From UBA5336 sp964415675 (lineage in GTDB: Bacteria > Pseudomonadota > Alphaproteobacteria > Caulobacterales > Hyphomonadaceae), in NCBI GenBank assembly GCA_964415675.1, contig CAYQBG010000004.1:124001-188000 (forward strand): DNA of 64,000 bases, read 5' to 3'. Under the pieces are notes generated by a model. That model was not told the DNA's origin and did not search any database. It worked only from the letters and a program-made list of their open reading frames with translations. This document shows, piece after piece, positions 42,931 to 51,229 of this stretch. Position numbers and translations under genes: made by a program. Each line of letters begins with the position of its first letter. Position 1 is the first letter of the stretch.

Positions 42931-44793
42931 ATGAGAATTATTTTCGCATCCTTGGCCGTAACGCTTTTGGCACTTCTGCCCGCGAAGGCCGAGAATCTCT
43001 ATGTCTTTGGTGACAGCCTGTCTGACAATGGCAACCTGTTTCAGGAGTCCTATGGCGGCTACCCGCCAGTAGACACATATTCCTGGGGCCGTGCCAGCAA
43101 TGGCGCCACATGGACCGAACGGCTCGGCTATCATCTGGGCACTGCGCCCGGCCTGAATGAGCTTCGCAGCCCCTGGGGCGGGTTCCAGAGCGATAATCGC
43201 GGCTACAATTTCGCGCATTTCGGCGCGGTCACGAGCCCTGCCACGCGCGACAGCCGCGGTCAGGCCTTTGGCGAACAGATCGGTTTCTTCAACTGGCTGG
43301 CCCGTGAGGACTACCTGTCCATTTCCGCCGACGACCGGTTCGTGGTCTGGGCCGGCGCGAATGACTATCTCGCGCTCGGCATCACGGACACCGCCAGCGT
43401 GGTCCAGCACATCCAGGATGGTGTGTGGAACCTTGGCATGGCAGGCGCCCAGAACATCTTCGTGCTCGATCAGCCCCATTGGGGCGACACACCACTTGGC
43501 TATCAGCGCGGTGACCGGGCCGGCCTGAATGCGCTTGCCGACGCCCATAACAGCGCCCTGCAATACAGTGTCGATGTGTTCCTGCGCGAGAGCGGCATCG
43601 ATGCCTATTATGTGCCGGTCTCGGCACTCTATGCGGATGTCCAGGCCAATCCGGGCCTTTACGGCTTCCAGACCGTTCGCCCCGGCGAGGGCACAAGCGG
43701 CCATTGCCTTGGCGATGGGCTCGTTCTGGGCGCTTGCCCGTCCAGTTATGCCTTCTATGACGCCATCCACCCTTCCGCTGCGATGCACCAGCAGATCTCC
43801 AAACTGGTCTCGGCGCATTTCTGGACTGCCCGCGCGGCTAAACAGCATGCCGCCCGCGCCACGGCCCGCAGCGCCCCGGTCATGGCACTTCACCAGTCGG
43901 TGCTGAGGGATGATGCAGGGCTGACATCGCAGGCAGGGCTGACATCGCAGGCAGGCCTGGCCCGCGGCGAGACAAGCCGCACCGTCGCTTTCGCCATGTC
44001 CGAAACAGCGGCCTCGCCCAATGAGGCCCTGCGCGATGTTTTTGGCGGCGACACCGGCGCTCAGGGGTTCCAGCTGATGGGCGGGCGCACCGCGCTCGAC
44101 AGCCGGACACGGATCGGCTTCGTTCACTCGCGCGGCAGTCCCGACAGCCAGGCGACGCGGGAAACAGGCGGGCGTTTCGGGCGCGCTGTATCTGTGGCCT
44201 ATGAGCGCGATTTCGGAAATTCCACGCTTCGAATCAGCCAGTCGCGCACACGCCAGGCCGTCACGCGACACCGCGCCACCGGCTTTGATGCCGACCCTGT
44301 CGCCATTGCCGATTTCGACCAGCGCGATGAGCTGACCCTCGCTGGCGTGTCCCACCGTGCCCGGATCGGCGGTTTCGAGGTGACACCCTCGCTTGATGCC
44401 GGCCATGCGCGCACGCAGCGTTCAGCCATCCGCGAACGCGCGCGCACGAGCATGGTGACGCTGGACACACCGGCCACAATGATCGAGGAAACCGTGTCGC
44501 GCGCCGCCGTCAATGTGTCGGCCACCCATGCCGGCAAGACGCGTCGCTGGCGCGGTGATGTGACCGTCTCAGCTGCCGAGACAGGCGGCAACACTGTCTC
44601 GGCCTGGAGCCTGGTAGGTGAGCGGGACTTCGCCGAGACGTCAGGCCTGCCCGCGCGCCGCGCCATGGCCATTTCCGCCGGCGTCGGCGTGACCGGCAAG
44701 GAAGGCTGGTCTCTCGCCCTGACAGGCGTGGCCGGCCGCGATGAACAGGATGATCACACCAGCCTGCGTATGCGTGTGACGCGCGAGTGGTAG
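42931..44793 (+). CDS. GDSL/SGNH esterase autotransporter
   Basis: The 620-residue product is a secreted lipase/esterase of the EstA type. It has a signal peptide (about residues 1-20), then an SGNH hydrolase with the nucleophile Ser29 in VFGDSLSDNG, GAND in block III and DAIHPS with the catalytic Asp and His. The C-terminal half (after about residue 350) resembles an autotransporter beta-barrel with alternating strands and the terminal RVTREW. The ATG at 42931 follows GGAGGGG. A tandem 18-bp repeat encodes GLTSQA twice in the linker. It likely displays the enzyme on the cell surface. Confidence 0.88.
   Translation: MRIIFASLAVTLLALLPAKAENLYVFGDSLSDNGNLFQESYGGYPPVDTYSWGRASNGATWTERLGYHLGTAPGLNELRSPWGGFQSDNRGYNFAHFGAVTSPATRDSRGQAFGEQIGFFNWLAREDYLSISADDRFVVWAGANDYLALGITDTASVVQHIQDGVWNLGMAGAQNIFVLDQPHWGDTPLGYQRGDRAGLNALADAHNSALQYSVDVFLRESGIDAYYVPVSALYADVQANPGLYGFQTVRPGEGTSGHCLGDGLVLGACPSSYAFYDAIHPSAAMHQQISKLVSAHFWTARAAKQHAARATARSAPVMALHQSVLRDDAGLTSQAGLTSQAGLARGETSRTVAFAMSETAASPNEALRDVFGGDTGAQGFQLMGGRTALDSRTRIGFVHSRGSPDSQATRETGGRFGRAVSVAYERDFGNSTLRISQSRTRQAVTRHRATGFDADPVAIADFDQRDELTLAGVSHRARIGGFEVTPSLDAGHARTQRSAIRERARTSMVTLDTPATMIEETVSRAAVNVSATHAGKTRRWRGDVTVSAAETGGNTVSAWSLVGERDFAETSGLPARRAMAISAGVGVTGKEGWSLALTGVAGRDEQDDHTSLRMRVTREW
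43915..43950 (+). repeat. 18-bp tandem repeat in the autotransporter linker
   Basis: The unit GCAGGGCTGACATCGCAG occurs twice in a row (43915-43932, 43933-43950), followed by a partial third copy. It encodes AGLTSQ repeats and does not change frame, so copy number could vary without harm. Confidence 0.9.
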
Positions 44794-44827
44794 CACCTGC
44801 GCAATGGCAGGCACAAAGCGGAAGAGC

Positions 44828-44859
44828 GCCCCGACCGGCCGGACCGGGCGGGGCTTTTT
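44828..44859 (+). terminator. Intrinsic terminator after the autotransporter gene
   Basis: GCCCCG (44828-44833) pairs with CGGGGC (44849-44854), followed by five Ts (44855-44859). It lies 34 bp after the autotransporter stop and before the convergent flavoprotein gene. Confidence 0.85.
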
Positions 44860-44894
44860 CTTGTCGGATGCAGCCGTACCAGCCCGCAAGAGCC

Positions 44895-46433
44895 TTACGG
44901 AATCCGCTGCAGGATGGAGACGAGACGTTTTGCACCCGGCCCGAACACCGTATCGGCGAAATGGGCCGAGGCGGCGCGTTTCACCACTTCGGTGCGTGTC
45001 GGATAGGGCGAGATGAAATTTGTCAGATCGCGCAGTTTGAGCCCGTTCGACATGGCCAGCGCGATCATCTGGATGGTCTCGCCAGCCCCTTCGCCAATGA
45101 TTGACGCGCCGATGAGCTTTGCCTTGCGGATGACGAGCTTGGCTTCGCCGAGCGTGTGGCCTTCAGCAATGGCACGGTCGTTTTCCTCAAAGGCAAAATG
45201 CGAGACCGAGACGCTGTCGCCATATTTTTCACGTGCCTCAGCTTCGGTCAGGCCGATCTGGGCAACTTCCGGGCTGGTATAGGTGACTGCCGGAAGCGGC
45301 AGGCTTGAGCCCTTGGCGGCCGGGGACTTGAACAGAGCCCGGCGCACAAAGACCGACGCATGCCAGCCGGCCAGATGGGTGAACTGGCCCTCGCCCGCCG
45401 CGTCGCCGAGCGCCCAGACTTTCTTGTTCGAGACCGAACGCAGCGTATCACGCACAGTGATGCCTGACCGGTCATGATCGACACCGCCGGCTTCAAGATC
45501 GAGCCCCTCAAGCACGGGACGGCGCCCCACCGCGACGAGCAGGTGGCTGCCGGTGACGACCTGCCCGCCCGTCTCGGCCTCTGTATGGACTGACACGTCG
45601 CCACGCTCACGGCTGATACGCGCGGCCTTGTGCCCCTCCAGAAGTTCAACGCCTTCTGCGCGCAGCTTGTTTGCCGCGATCCCGGCATGAGCGGCATCGG
45701 CGCTGGCCAGGACCCGGCCCATCTCGATCACCGTGACTTTCGAACCCAGCCGGTTGAAGGCCTGCGCCATCTCCATGCCGATGGGCCCACCGCCAAGAAT
45801 GATCAGGTGTTCGGGCAGCCGGTCGATGCCGAAAATCGACTCATTGGTCAGATAGGGCACATCTTCCAGCCCCTCGACCGGCGGTATGAAGGCATGGCTG
45901 CCGGTGGCAATGATGATCCGGCGCGCCTTTGTGCGGGTTGTCGCCGAGACGATGGTCGCCGGGTCGGCAAAGCGTGCATGCTCGCGGATCACGGTGACGC
46001 CGAGACCTTCGAACCGCTCCTGGCTATCGACCGGGGCAATCGTGTCGATGGCGCGGCGCACATGCGCCTTGACCGCGCTCCAGTCGATGGACGGGCTGTC
46101 CGCGGAAATGCCATACTGCCCCGCCTCACGGACCGCCTGCGCCTGCTTGGCAGCGTAAAGCAGCGCCTTTGAGGGCACGCAGCCATAATTCAGGCAGTCA
46201 CCGCCCATCTCGCCCTTTTCATAGAGGACAACATCCAGACCCAGCATGGCTGCGCCCGCCGCCGCTGACAGGCCTGCCGAACCCGCGCCGATCACGACAA
46301 GGTCGGCCTTCAGGGTCCGGGCCGTGCTGGCCCTTTCGCTGGCCTTTGTATCTGGCGAACCGGCATCGGCGGTGCCATCGGCCGGCTTGGCTGTGCGGGC
46401 ATTGTGATCGTTCTGGACAGGTGTATCGCTCAT
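44895..46433 (-). CDS. Mercuric reductase-like pyridine nucleotide-disulfide oxidoreductase
   Basis: The 512-residue product is an FAD/NAD(P)H disulfide reductase: FAD site VVIGAGSAGLSAAAGAAML (about residues 45-63), redox pair in GGDCLNYGCVPSK, NAD site IILGGGPIGMEMAQAF and dimerisation domain ending YPTRTEVVKRA. It lacks the MerA C-terminal vicinal cysteines and heavy-metal domain, so it is unlikely to reduce mercury. The first 40 residues are low-complexity. It overlaps the TVP38 gene by four bases; this pairing recurs in other bacteria. Substrate unknown. Confidence 0.88.
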   Translation of the reverse strand: MSDTPVQNDHNARTAKPADGTADAGSPDTKASERASTARTLKADLVVIGAGSAGLSAAAGAAMLGLDVVLYEKGEMGGDCLNYGCVPSKALLYAAKQAQAVREAGQYGISADSPSIDWSAVKAHVRRAIDTIAPVDSQERFEGLGVTVIREHARFADPATIVSATTRTKARRIIIATGSHAFIPPVEGLEDVPYLTNESIFGIDRLPEHLIILGGGPIGMEMAQAFNRLGSKVTVIEMGRVLASADAAHAGIAANKLRAEGVELLEGHKAARISRERGDVSVHTEAETGGQVVTGSHLLVAVGRRPVLEGLDLEAGGVDHDRSGITVRDTLRSVSNKKVWALGDAAGEGQFTHLAGWHASVFVRRALFKSPAAKGSSLPLPAVTYTSPEVAQIGLTEAEAREKYGDSVSVSHFAFEENDRAIAEGHTLGEAKLVIRKAKLIGASIIGEGAGETIQMIALAMSNGLKLRDLTNFISPYPTRTEVVKRAASAHFADTVFGPGAKRLVSILQRIP

Positions 46434-47197
46434 TGGGCCGCTCCTTCGAGCTTCGCCGCATCCTTGCGGAAGAGTTTCTTGTAGATGACAGGGATCAGGG
46501 CGAGCACGACAAGGCCGGCAATCGGCAGGATGATTTCCGGTTTCAGAAGCACGCCTGAAAGGGTCGGGCGCTCACCGGACTCGAACACCGAATCGATGCC
46601 ATTGCCGATGGAGACATAGACAAAGGTCGCCGGAATGATGCCGAGAAACGTCGCCAGCACATAATCGCGAAGCTTCACGCCCAGGACGCCGGGCACAATG
46701 TTCAGCACCCAGAAGGGCACTGCCGGGATGAGCCGCAGGGTGAACAGATAGGAGAACGCATCCTCACTGAAGCCCTTTTCGAGCTTCCTGACAAAGCCGC
46801 TGGCCTTTGATTTCAACAGGTCGCCCAGCGCCGTACGGGTCGCCAGGAAGATCACGGTCGCGCCAATGGTCGCGCCGATGACGACTGCAGCGGTTCCGAT
46901 CCACAGGCCGAACAGGAACCCGCCGAAAATGGTCAGGATCGATGCGCCCGGGAAGCTGATCGAGACAGCCGCCGCATAGACCAGAATGAATGCGCCAATC
47001 GCCAGGACCAGATTCGCCTCCACGAAAGCGCGCAGCGTGTCGCGATGCTCCTCCAGGGCTGCCAGAGAGAAATACTGGTTCAGACCTGTCGCGAAAAAGG
47101 CGACCAGCGCTGCAATGATCACCAGCGGCGCGGCGAGCCGGCGCAGCCAGCCCTTACGTTCCGGCCCAGCTGTGTTCGGTTTGCTCTCATCGGTCAT
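46430..47197 (-). CDS. TVP38/TMEM64 family membrane protein
   Basis: The 255-residue product belongs to the DedA-like VTT/SNARE-associated family. It has hydrophobic helices at about residues 23-42, 63-84, 88-115, 150-172, 184-203 and 220-240. The conserved loop ISFPGASILTIFGGFLFG and LRLIPAVPFWVLNIVPGVLG are family signatures. Such proteins may act as lipid scramblases or transporters. It overlaps the flavoprotein gene by four bases and lies 3 bp after the DUF547 gene. The triple suggests one membrane redox or transport process. Confidence 0.88.
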   Translation of the reverse strand: MTDESKPNTAGPERKGWLRRLAAPLVIIAALVAFFATGLNQYFSLAALEEHRDTLRAFVEANLVLAIGAFILVYAAAVSISFPGASILTIFGGFLFGLWIGTAAVVIGATIGATVIFLATRTALGDLLKSKASGFVRKLEKGFSEDAFSYLFTLRLIPAVPFWVLNIVPGVLGVKLRDYVLATFLGIIPATFVYVSIGNGIDSVFESGERPTLSGVLLKPEIILPIAGLVVLALIPVIYKKLFRKDAAKLEGAAQ

Positions 47198-47200
47198 GGT

Positions 47201-47992
47201 CTAGCCCTCCACATCATTGAGCGACCAGTCATACTTGTGGCCGCGAATTCGGACATCGCCCTCAAGGGCCGTGCGCAGGTCATCATTGGCATACTCACGC
47301 AGATGCGCGAGCACACCTTCATCGGAGCCACCAAAATCCTCTCGGAACCATTTGTAGATACGCGAGACTGTCAGGTGGCCGTCGCTGCGAACGCTCACGC
47401 CGCGCGGATGGTTGACATATCCGCGTGCGGCCGCATCGAGATCTTCGTCAAGACTGTCACCGCTCCACGCTTCGGTCAGAAGGTTCGGACACCCTATTGA
47501 GGCACAATTGACCGCATAATGCACGCGCGGATCGTCCCACTCGACGCGCAAGACACCATGTTCGATCCCATCGAGAGAAATCGCCTCGCCATCGGCGATC
47601 ACAGTGACCTCTTTCCAGGGCCCACCGAACAGGTAGCCATCGCGGATCGAGCCGAGCGGATAGCGCTCGACAATATGGCGCACGGTCACCGCATTATATA
47701 GATTTGCCCAGGCGGCGAAGGCCTCATCGCGGCCCAGCGTGTCGAAATCGAGCGCTGCGAAGCTGGCGATATAAGCGTCGAGCGCGGCGCGATCTTCAGC
47801 ATCGCCCTTCAGCGCGCCATAATCGAACCGTGTCACGCCATCCGGCCCGGGCCTGACATGTTCGCCGAGCAGGCGCGTCCAGGCAGCATCCCTGTTGCTG
47901 CTTTGCGCGTCGCCCTGCGAGCCCTCGCCAGCCGCAGGTGCGGATATGACCAGCACGGCTGCGACGGCGACAGTGAGTGATTTCAAAAACAT
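47201..47992 (-). CDS. DUF547 domain exported protein
   Basis: The 263-residue product has a signal peptide (about residues 1-20) and a DUF547 domain. Motifs are RFDYGALKGDAEDRAALDAY, FAAWANLYNAVTVRHIVERY, HGVLRVEWDDPRVHYAVNCA and SIGCPNL, with the Cys of the family. Function is unknown. The ATG at 47990-47992 follows CAGGAGA; a longer frame to 48397 overlaps the divergent rpmH region and is rejected. It is first in a three-gene unit with TVP38 and the flavoprotein gene. Confidence 0.88.
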   Translation of the reverse strand: MFLKSLTVAVAAVLVISAPAAGEGSQGDAQSSNRDAAWTRLLGEHVRPGPDGVTRFDYGALKGDAEDRAALDAYIASFAALDFDTLGRDEAFAAWANLYNAVTVRHIVERYPLGSIRDGYLFGGPWKEVTVIADGEAISLDGIEHGVLRVEWDDPRVHYAVNCASIGCPNLLTEAWSGDSLDEDLDAAARGYVNHPRGVSVRSDGHLTVSRIYKWFREDFGGSDEGVLAHLREYANDDLRTALEGDVRIRGHKYDWSLNDVEG

Positions 47993-48096
47993 CGGCTGTC
48001 TCCTGACTGTGAGATGCGATATAACGGCTCGAGAGGCCGGACACACATCACGCCAGGGCGCGGGGCCATCAAAGCGACGTGAACGGTTCGCGAGCC

Positions 48097-48124
48097 TTGA
48101 CGGATGCCAGGGCTTTCCTGTAAG
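48097..48124 (+). promoter_or_regulatory. Likely promoter of rpmH
   Basis: TTGACG (48097-48102) and TGTAAG (48119-48124) are separated by 16 bp, close to a sigma70-type arrangement. They lie 48 bp before the rpmH ATG, in the divergent gap shared with the DUF547 gene. The -10 match is moderate, so this is a prediction. Confidence 0.45.
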
Positions 48125-48171
48125 CAGTCGCGCTTTCGAAGAGTCCATCCAGACAAGAAGGCGAAAGCCCG

Positions 48172-48306
48172 ATGAAACGCACATTTCAGCCCAGCCGACT
48201 GAAGCGCGCTCGCACGCACGGCTTTCGCTCGCGCATGTCCACAAAGAACGGCCGCAAAGTTCTGGCCCGCCGCCGCGCCAGGGGCCGCAAGCGCCTTTCG
48301 GCCTGA
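48172..48306 (+). CDS. rpmH: 50S ribosomal protein L34
   Basis: L34 is the smallest protein of the large ribosomal subunit. The 44-residue, strongly basic product reads MKRTFQPSRLKRARTHGFRS, then MSTKNGRKVLARRRARGRKR and LSA, the canonical L34 sequence. It is in the standard position directly upstream of rnpA and yidC. Its stop overlaps the likely rnpA start. The gene is too short for most automatic ORF cut-offs. Confidence 0.98.
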   Translation: MKRTFQPSRLKRARTHGFRSRMSTKNGRKVLARRRARGRKRLSA

Positions 48307-48701
48307 CACAGACGCCGCCGATCCGTCGACTCAGACGACGTGCAGAGTTTCTGCGCGCGCGTGAAGGCGTCTCTGAGCGTCGCAAATCTCTTGTCATTCA
48401 GGCCCGCCGCCGCGTGCCGCCCGAAGGCGATGTGATCGGTGAAGGCTTCACGGCCACGAAACGCATCGGCAATGCCGTCATCCGGAACCGCGCCAAACGT
48501 CGGCTGCGGGCTGCCTCACAGGCGATTCTGGCACAATATGGGCTCGCCGGCTGCGATTATGTCTTCATTGCGCGCAAGGAGACCGCGACGATTGGCTGGG
48601 CACGTTTGCTTGACGATATGAAAAGCGCCCTGATAAGCCTCAGCGCCTGCCTGGGTGAAAGTTCCGGGCCCCTTGACCCCCCTTCGCAAGAGCGAACCTG
48701 A
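48303..48701 (+). CDS. rnpA: Ribonuclease P protein component
   Basis: RnpA is the protein subunit of RNase P, which matures tRNA 5' ends. The family pattern is clear: PPIRRLRRRAEFLRAREG, FTATKRIGNAVIRNRAKRRLR (the RNR motif) and YVFIARKET. No ATG, GTG or TTG lies in frame near the expected N-terminus. The closest plausible start is CTG at 48303-48305, overlapping the rpmH stop (CTGA) and giving a 132-residue protein. The frame is open further upstream through rpmH, but those residues are not RnpA-like. The yidC ATG overlaps its stop by one base. Confidence 0.88.
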   Translation: MTQTPPIRRLRRRAEFLRAREGVSERRKSLVIQARRRVPPEGDVIGEGFTATKRIGNAVIRNRAKRRLRAASQAILAQYGLAGCDYVFIARKETATIGWARLLDDMKSALISLSACLGESSGPLDPPSQERT

Positions 48702-50536
48702 TGCCGCCGAACCAGCCCGGACCCGACCAGACGCGAAACCTCATCCTTGCGATGATCCTGATGATGGGCTTCCTGTTCGCCTATCAGACCTTTGTCATTG
48801 CCCCTCAGGAAGAGGCCCGCCGGCAAGCCCAGCAGGAGGCCGCACAGCAGCAGCAGGAGGCCGGTGCGACCGGCACGGTCGATGACCCGGCAGCACCGGT
48901 CATTGCCGCCAGCGTCGAGGAAGCCCTGTCCGGCGACCAGAGGATCGCCTTTGACGGCCCGGGCGTCGATGGCTCGATCAATCTTACTGGCGCGCGCCTC
49001 GACGATCTCAAGCTCAGACGTCATTTCGTGACTGTCGAGGATGAGGAGGAGCTGCGTCTCCTGCGCCCGGAAAACAGCGCGAATGGCTATTACGCCACTT
49101 ATGGCTGGCTTCCCGAACAGGGCCGGCCGGTCATTGGCGTCAACACGGAATGGCGCCAGCAGGGCTCGGGCTCGCTCTCGCCGGGCAATCCGGTCACGCT
49201 GGTGGCACAGCGCGGCGGGCTGAGCTTTGAGCGGACCATCGCGCTGGACGACAATTACATGTTCACCTTCACCGACCGGATCGTGAACAATACAGGCGAA
49301 GCGCGCAGCCTCACGCCCTTTGGCGTGGTCCGGCGCTATGGCGCTTTCAAGGAGTTTCTCGACACGACCGACCCGGGCGCGTCCGGGCTCAGCGCGATTG
49401 TTCATCTCGGCCTGATCGGCGTGCTCGACCGCGACCTGAAGCTGCGCAAATACAAGCCGCTCTCTCAGGACAAGGGTATCAAGGGAGACACGACCGCCGA
49501 GAGTGCCGGCTGGATGGGGTTCACCGATAAATACTGGATGACCGCGCTCATCCCGCGACAGGGCGAAGGCTTCGAAACCGAGTTCAACCTGCGCGAACGC
49601 GGCGACGAACCGCTCTACGAGCTCCTGACACAAGGCAGCGCGATATCTGTGCCGGCCGGCGGCGAAGCGCAGATCAAGCATCGCGTCTTTGCCGGTGCCA
49701 AGCGGCTTGAAGTGCTGCGCGGCTATGAGGAAGACTTGGGCCTGCCACGCTTCACCGACGCCATTGACTGGGGCATGTTCTGGTTCCTGACCAAACCCTT
49801 CTTCCAGATTCTGTTATGGCTGGAAGGGATTATCGGCAGCTTTGGCTGGGCCATCCTCGCCTTCACCGTGCTCGTTAAGATCCCGCTGATTCCGCTCTAC
49901 AATCAGAGCTACAAATCGATGGCGAAGATGAAACTCCTCGCCGAGCCGATGAAGGAGATCCAGGAGAAGTATAAGGACGACCCCCAGCAGCGCCAGCAGG
50001 AGGTGATGAAACTCTACCAGCGCGAAAAGGCCAACCCGATCGCCGGCTGTGTGCCCATCCTGGCGACGATCCCGATATTTTACGCGCTCTACAAGACCCT
50101 GTTCGTGACGCTGGAAATGCGCCACGAGCCCTTCGGCTATCTCAAAGACCTCTCGGCGCCCGACCCGACAGCGATCGGCAACCTGTTCGGGCTTCTGCCC
50201 TGGGCCGCAGCCGATATGAAGGCCATTCCGATCCTTGGCATCGTGATCGGCATCGGGGTGTTGCCGATCCTTTATGGTGTGACCATGGCGGCGCTGCAGT
50301 CTCTCTCGCCCCCGCCCCCGGACCCGACGCAGCGGATGATCATGATGGCTCTGCCGGTGATCCTGACCTTCGTCTTTGGCGGTTTCGCGGCCGGTCTCGT
50401 ACTCTACTGGGTCTGGAACAATCTCCTCTCCCTGATGCAGCAATACTTCATAATGCGCCGGAACGGGGTCGAGACCCAGCTTGACAAGCTGATCGCCTGG
50501 CTGCGCGGCAAACGCGGAAAAACCCCGGCCGAATGA
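48701..50536 (+). CDS. yidC: Membrane protein insertase YidC
   Basis: YidC inserts proteins into the inner membrane with or without SecYEG. The 611-residue product has an N-terminal helix (about residues 12-32, NLILAMILMMGFLFAYQTF) and a large periplasmic P1 domain. Membrane helices near residues 360-400, 445-470, 505-525 and 540-575 follow, including GCVPILATIPIFYALYKTLF. The basic tail helps ribosome contact. Its ATG overlaps the rnpA stop by one base, and engB overlaps its end by four bases. Confidence 0.97.
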   Translation: MPPNQPGPDQTRNLILAMILMMGFLFAYQTFVIAPQEEARRQAQQEAAQQQQEAGATGTVDDPAAPVIAASVEEALSGDQRIAFDGPGVDGSINLTGARLDDLKLRRHFVTVEDEEELRLLRPENSANGYYATYGWLPEQGRPVIGVNTEWRQQGSGSLSPGNPVTLVAQRGGLSFERTIALDDNYMFTFTDRIVNNTGEARSLTPFGVVRRYGAFKEFLDTTDPGASGLSAIVHLGLIGVLDRDLKLRKYKPLSQDKGIKGDTTAESAGWMGFTDKYWMTALIPRQGEGFETEFNLRERGDEPLYELLTQGSAISVPAGGEAQIKHRVFAGAKRLEVLRGYEEDLGLPRFTDAIDWGMFWFLTKPFFQILLWLEGIIGSFGWAILAFTVLVKIPLIPLYNQSYKSMAKMKLLAEPMKEIQEKYKDDPQQRQQEVMKLYQREKANPIAGCVPILATIPIFYALYKTLFVTLEMRHEPFGYLKDLSAPDPTAIGNLFGLLPWAAADMKAIPILGIVIGIGVLPILYGVTMAALQSLSPPPPDPTQRMIMMALPVILTFVFGGFAAGLVLYWVWNNLLSLMQQYFIMRRNGVETQLDKLIAWLRGKRGKTPAE

Positions 50537-51174
50537 GCGAGGCGGACGATTTCGCCGACGCCCTCGAAACCGGGCGCAAGCTCTTTGCCGGGCCTGTCGA
50601 TTTCGTGCTGGGCGTGGCCGGGCTCGGACAGCTGCCGGAGGCTGACCGGCCCGAGGTCGCCTTTGCCGGGCGCTCCAATGTCGGGAAATCCTCGCTCGTC
50701 AACGCCCTGACCGGTCGCAAGACGCTGGCACGCATCTCCGCCGAGCCGGGAAAGACGCGCGAGCTGAATTATTTCGATCTCGGCGAAGGCCAGCTCTATC
50801 TCGTTGACCTGCCGGGCTTTGGCTATGCGAAAGTCTCGCGCACACAGGCCCAGCAATGGATGCAGCTGACGCGCACCTATCTGCGCGGTCGGTCAAATCT
50901 GCGCCGCGTCTTCCTGCTCGTCGATTCCCGCCGCAGCGTGATGAAGGCCGACACTGAGGTAATGGACATGCTCGACGGTGCGGCGGTAAATTACCAGATC
51001 GTGCTGACCAAGACCGACAAGATCAAGCCAAGCGCACTGGAAGACCTGGTGAAGACGATCGAGACCGGTCTGAAAAAGCGCCCCGCCGCCCATCCGCAGG
51101 TTCGCCCGACTTCGTCAGTGAAAGGTTTCGGAATAGCTGAACTGCGCGCCGATATTGCGGCGTTGGCGGCGTAA
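50533..51174 (+). CDS. engB: Ribosome biogenesis GTPase EngB (YihA/YsxC)
   Basis: EngB is a small GTPase needed for 50S assembly. The 213-residue product carries the P-loop GRSNVGKSS at 46-54, the effector region GKTRELNYF, DLPGFGYAKVS (G3) and TKTDKIKPS (G4). It overlaps yidC by four bases, giving the classic rpmH-rnpA-yidC-engB unit. The C-terminus PTSSVKGFGIAELRADIAAL contains G5. Confidence 0.96.
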   Translation: MSEADDFADALETGRKLFAGPVDFVLGVAGLGQLPEADRPEVAFAGRSNVGKSSLVNALTGRKTLARISAEPGKTRELNYFDLGEGQLYLVDLPGFGYAKVSRTQAQQWMQLTRTYLRGRSNLRRVFLLVDSRRSVMKADTEVMDMLDGAAVNYQIVLTKTDKIKPSALEDLVKTIETGLKKRPAAHPQVRPTSSVKGFGIAELRADIAALAA

Positions 51175-51229
51175 CGCGCCTGTCGCAAATCGGCGTTAGT
51201 CTCGCCGCCATCCATTCGGAGAACCGGCC

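Noticed and set aside
42874..44406. 510-codon minus-strand frame opposite the autotransporter
   Set aside because: Shadow frame; the plus strand carries a signal peptide, GDSL triad and barrel.
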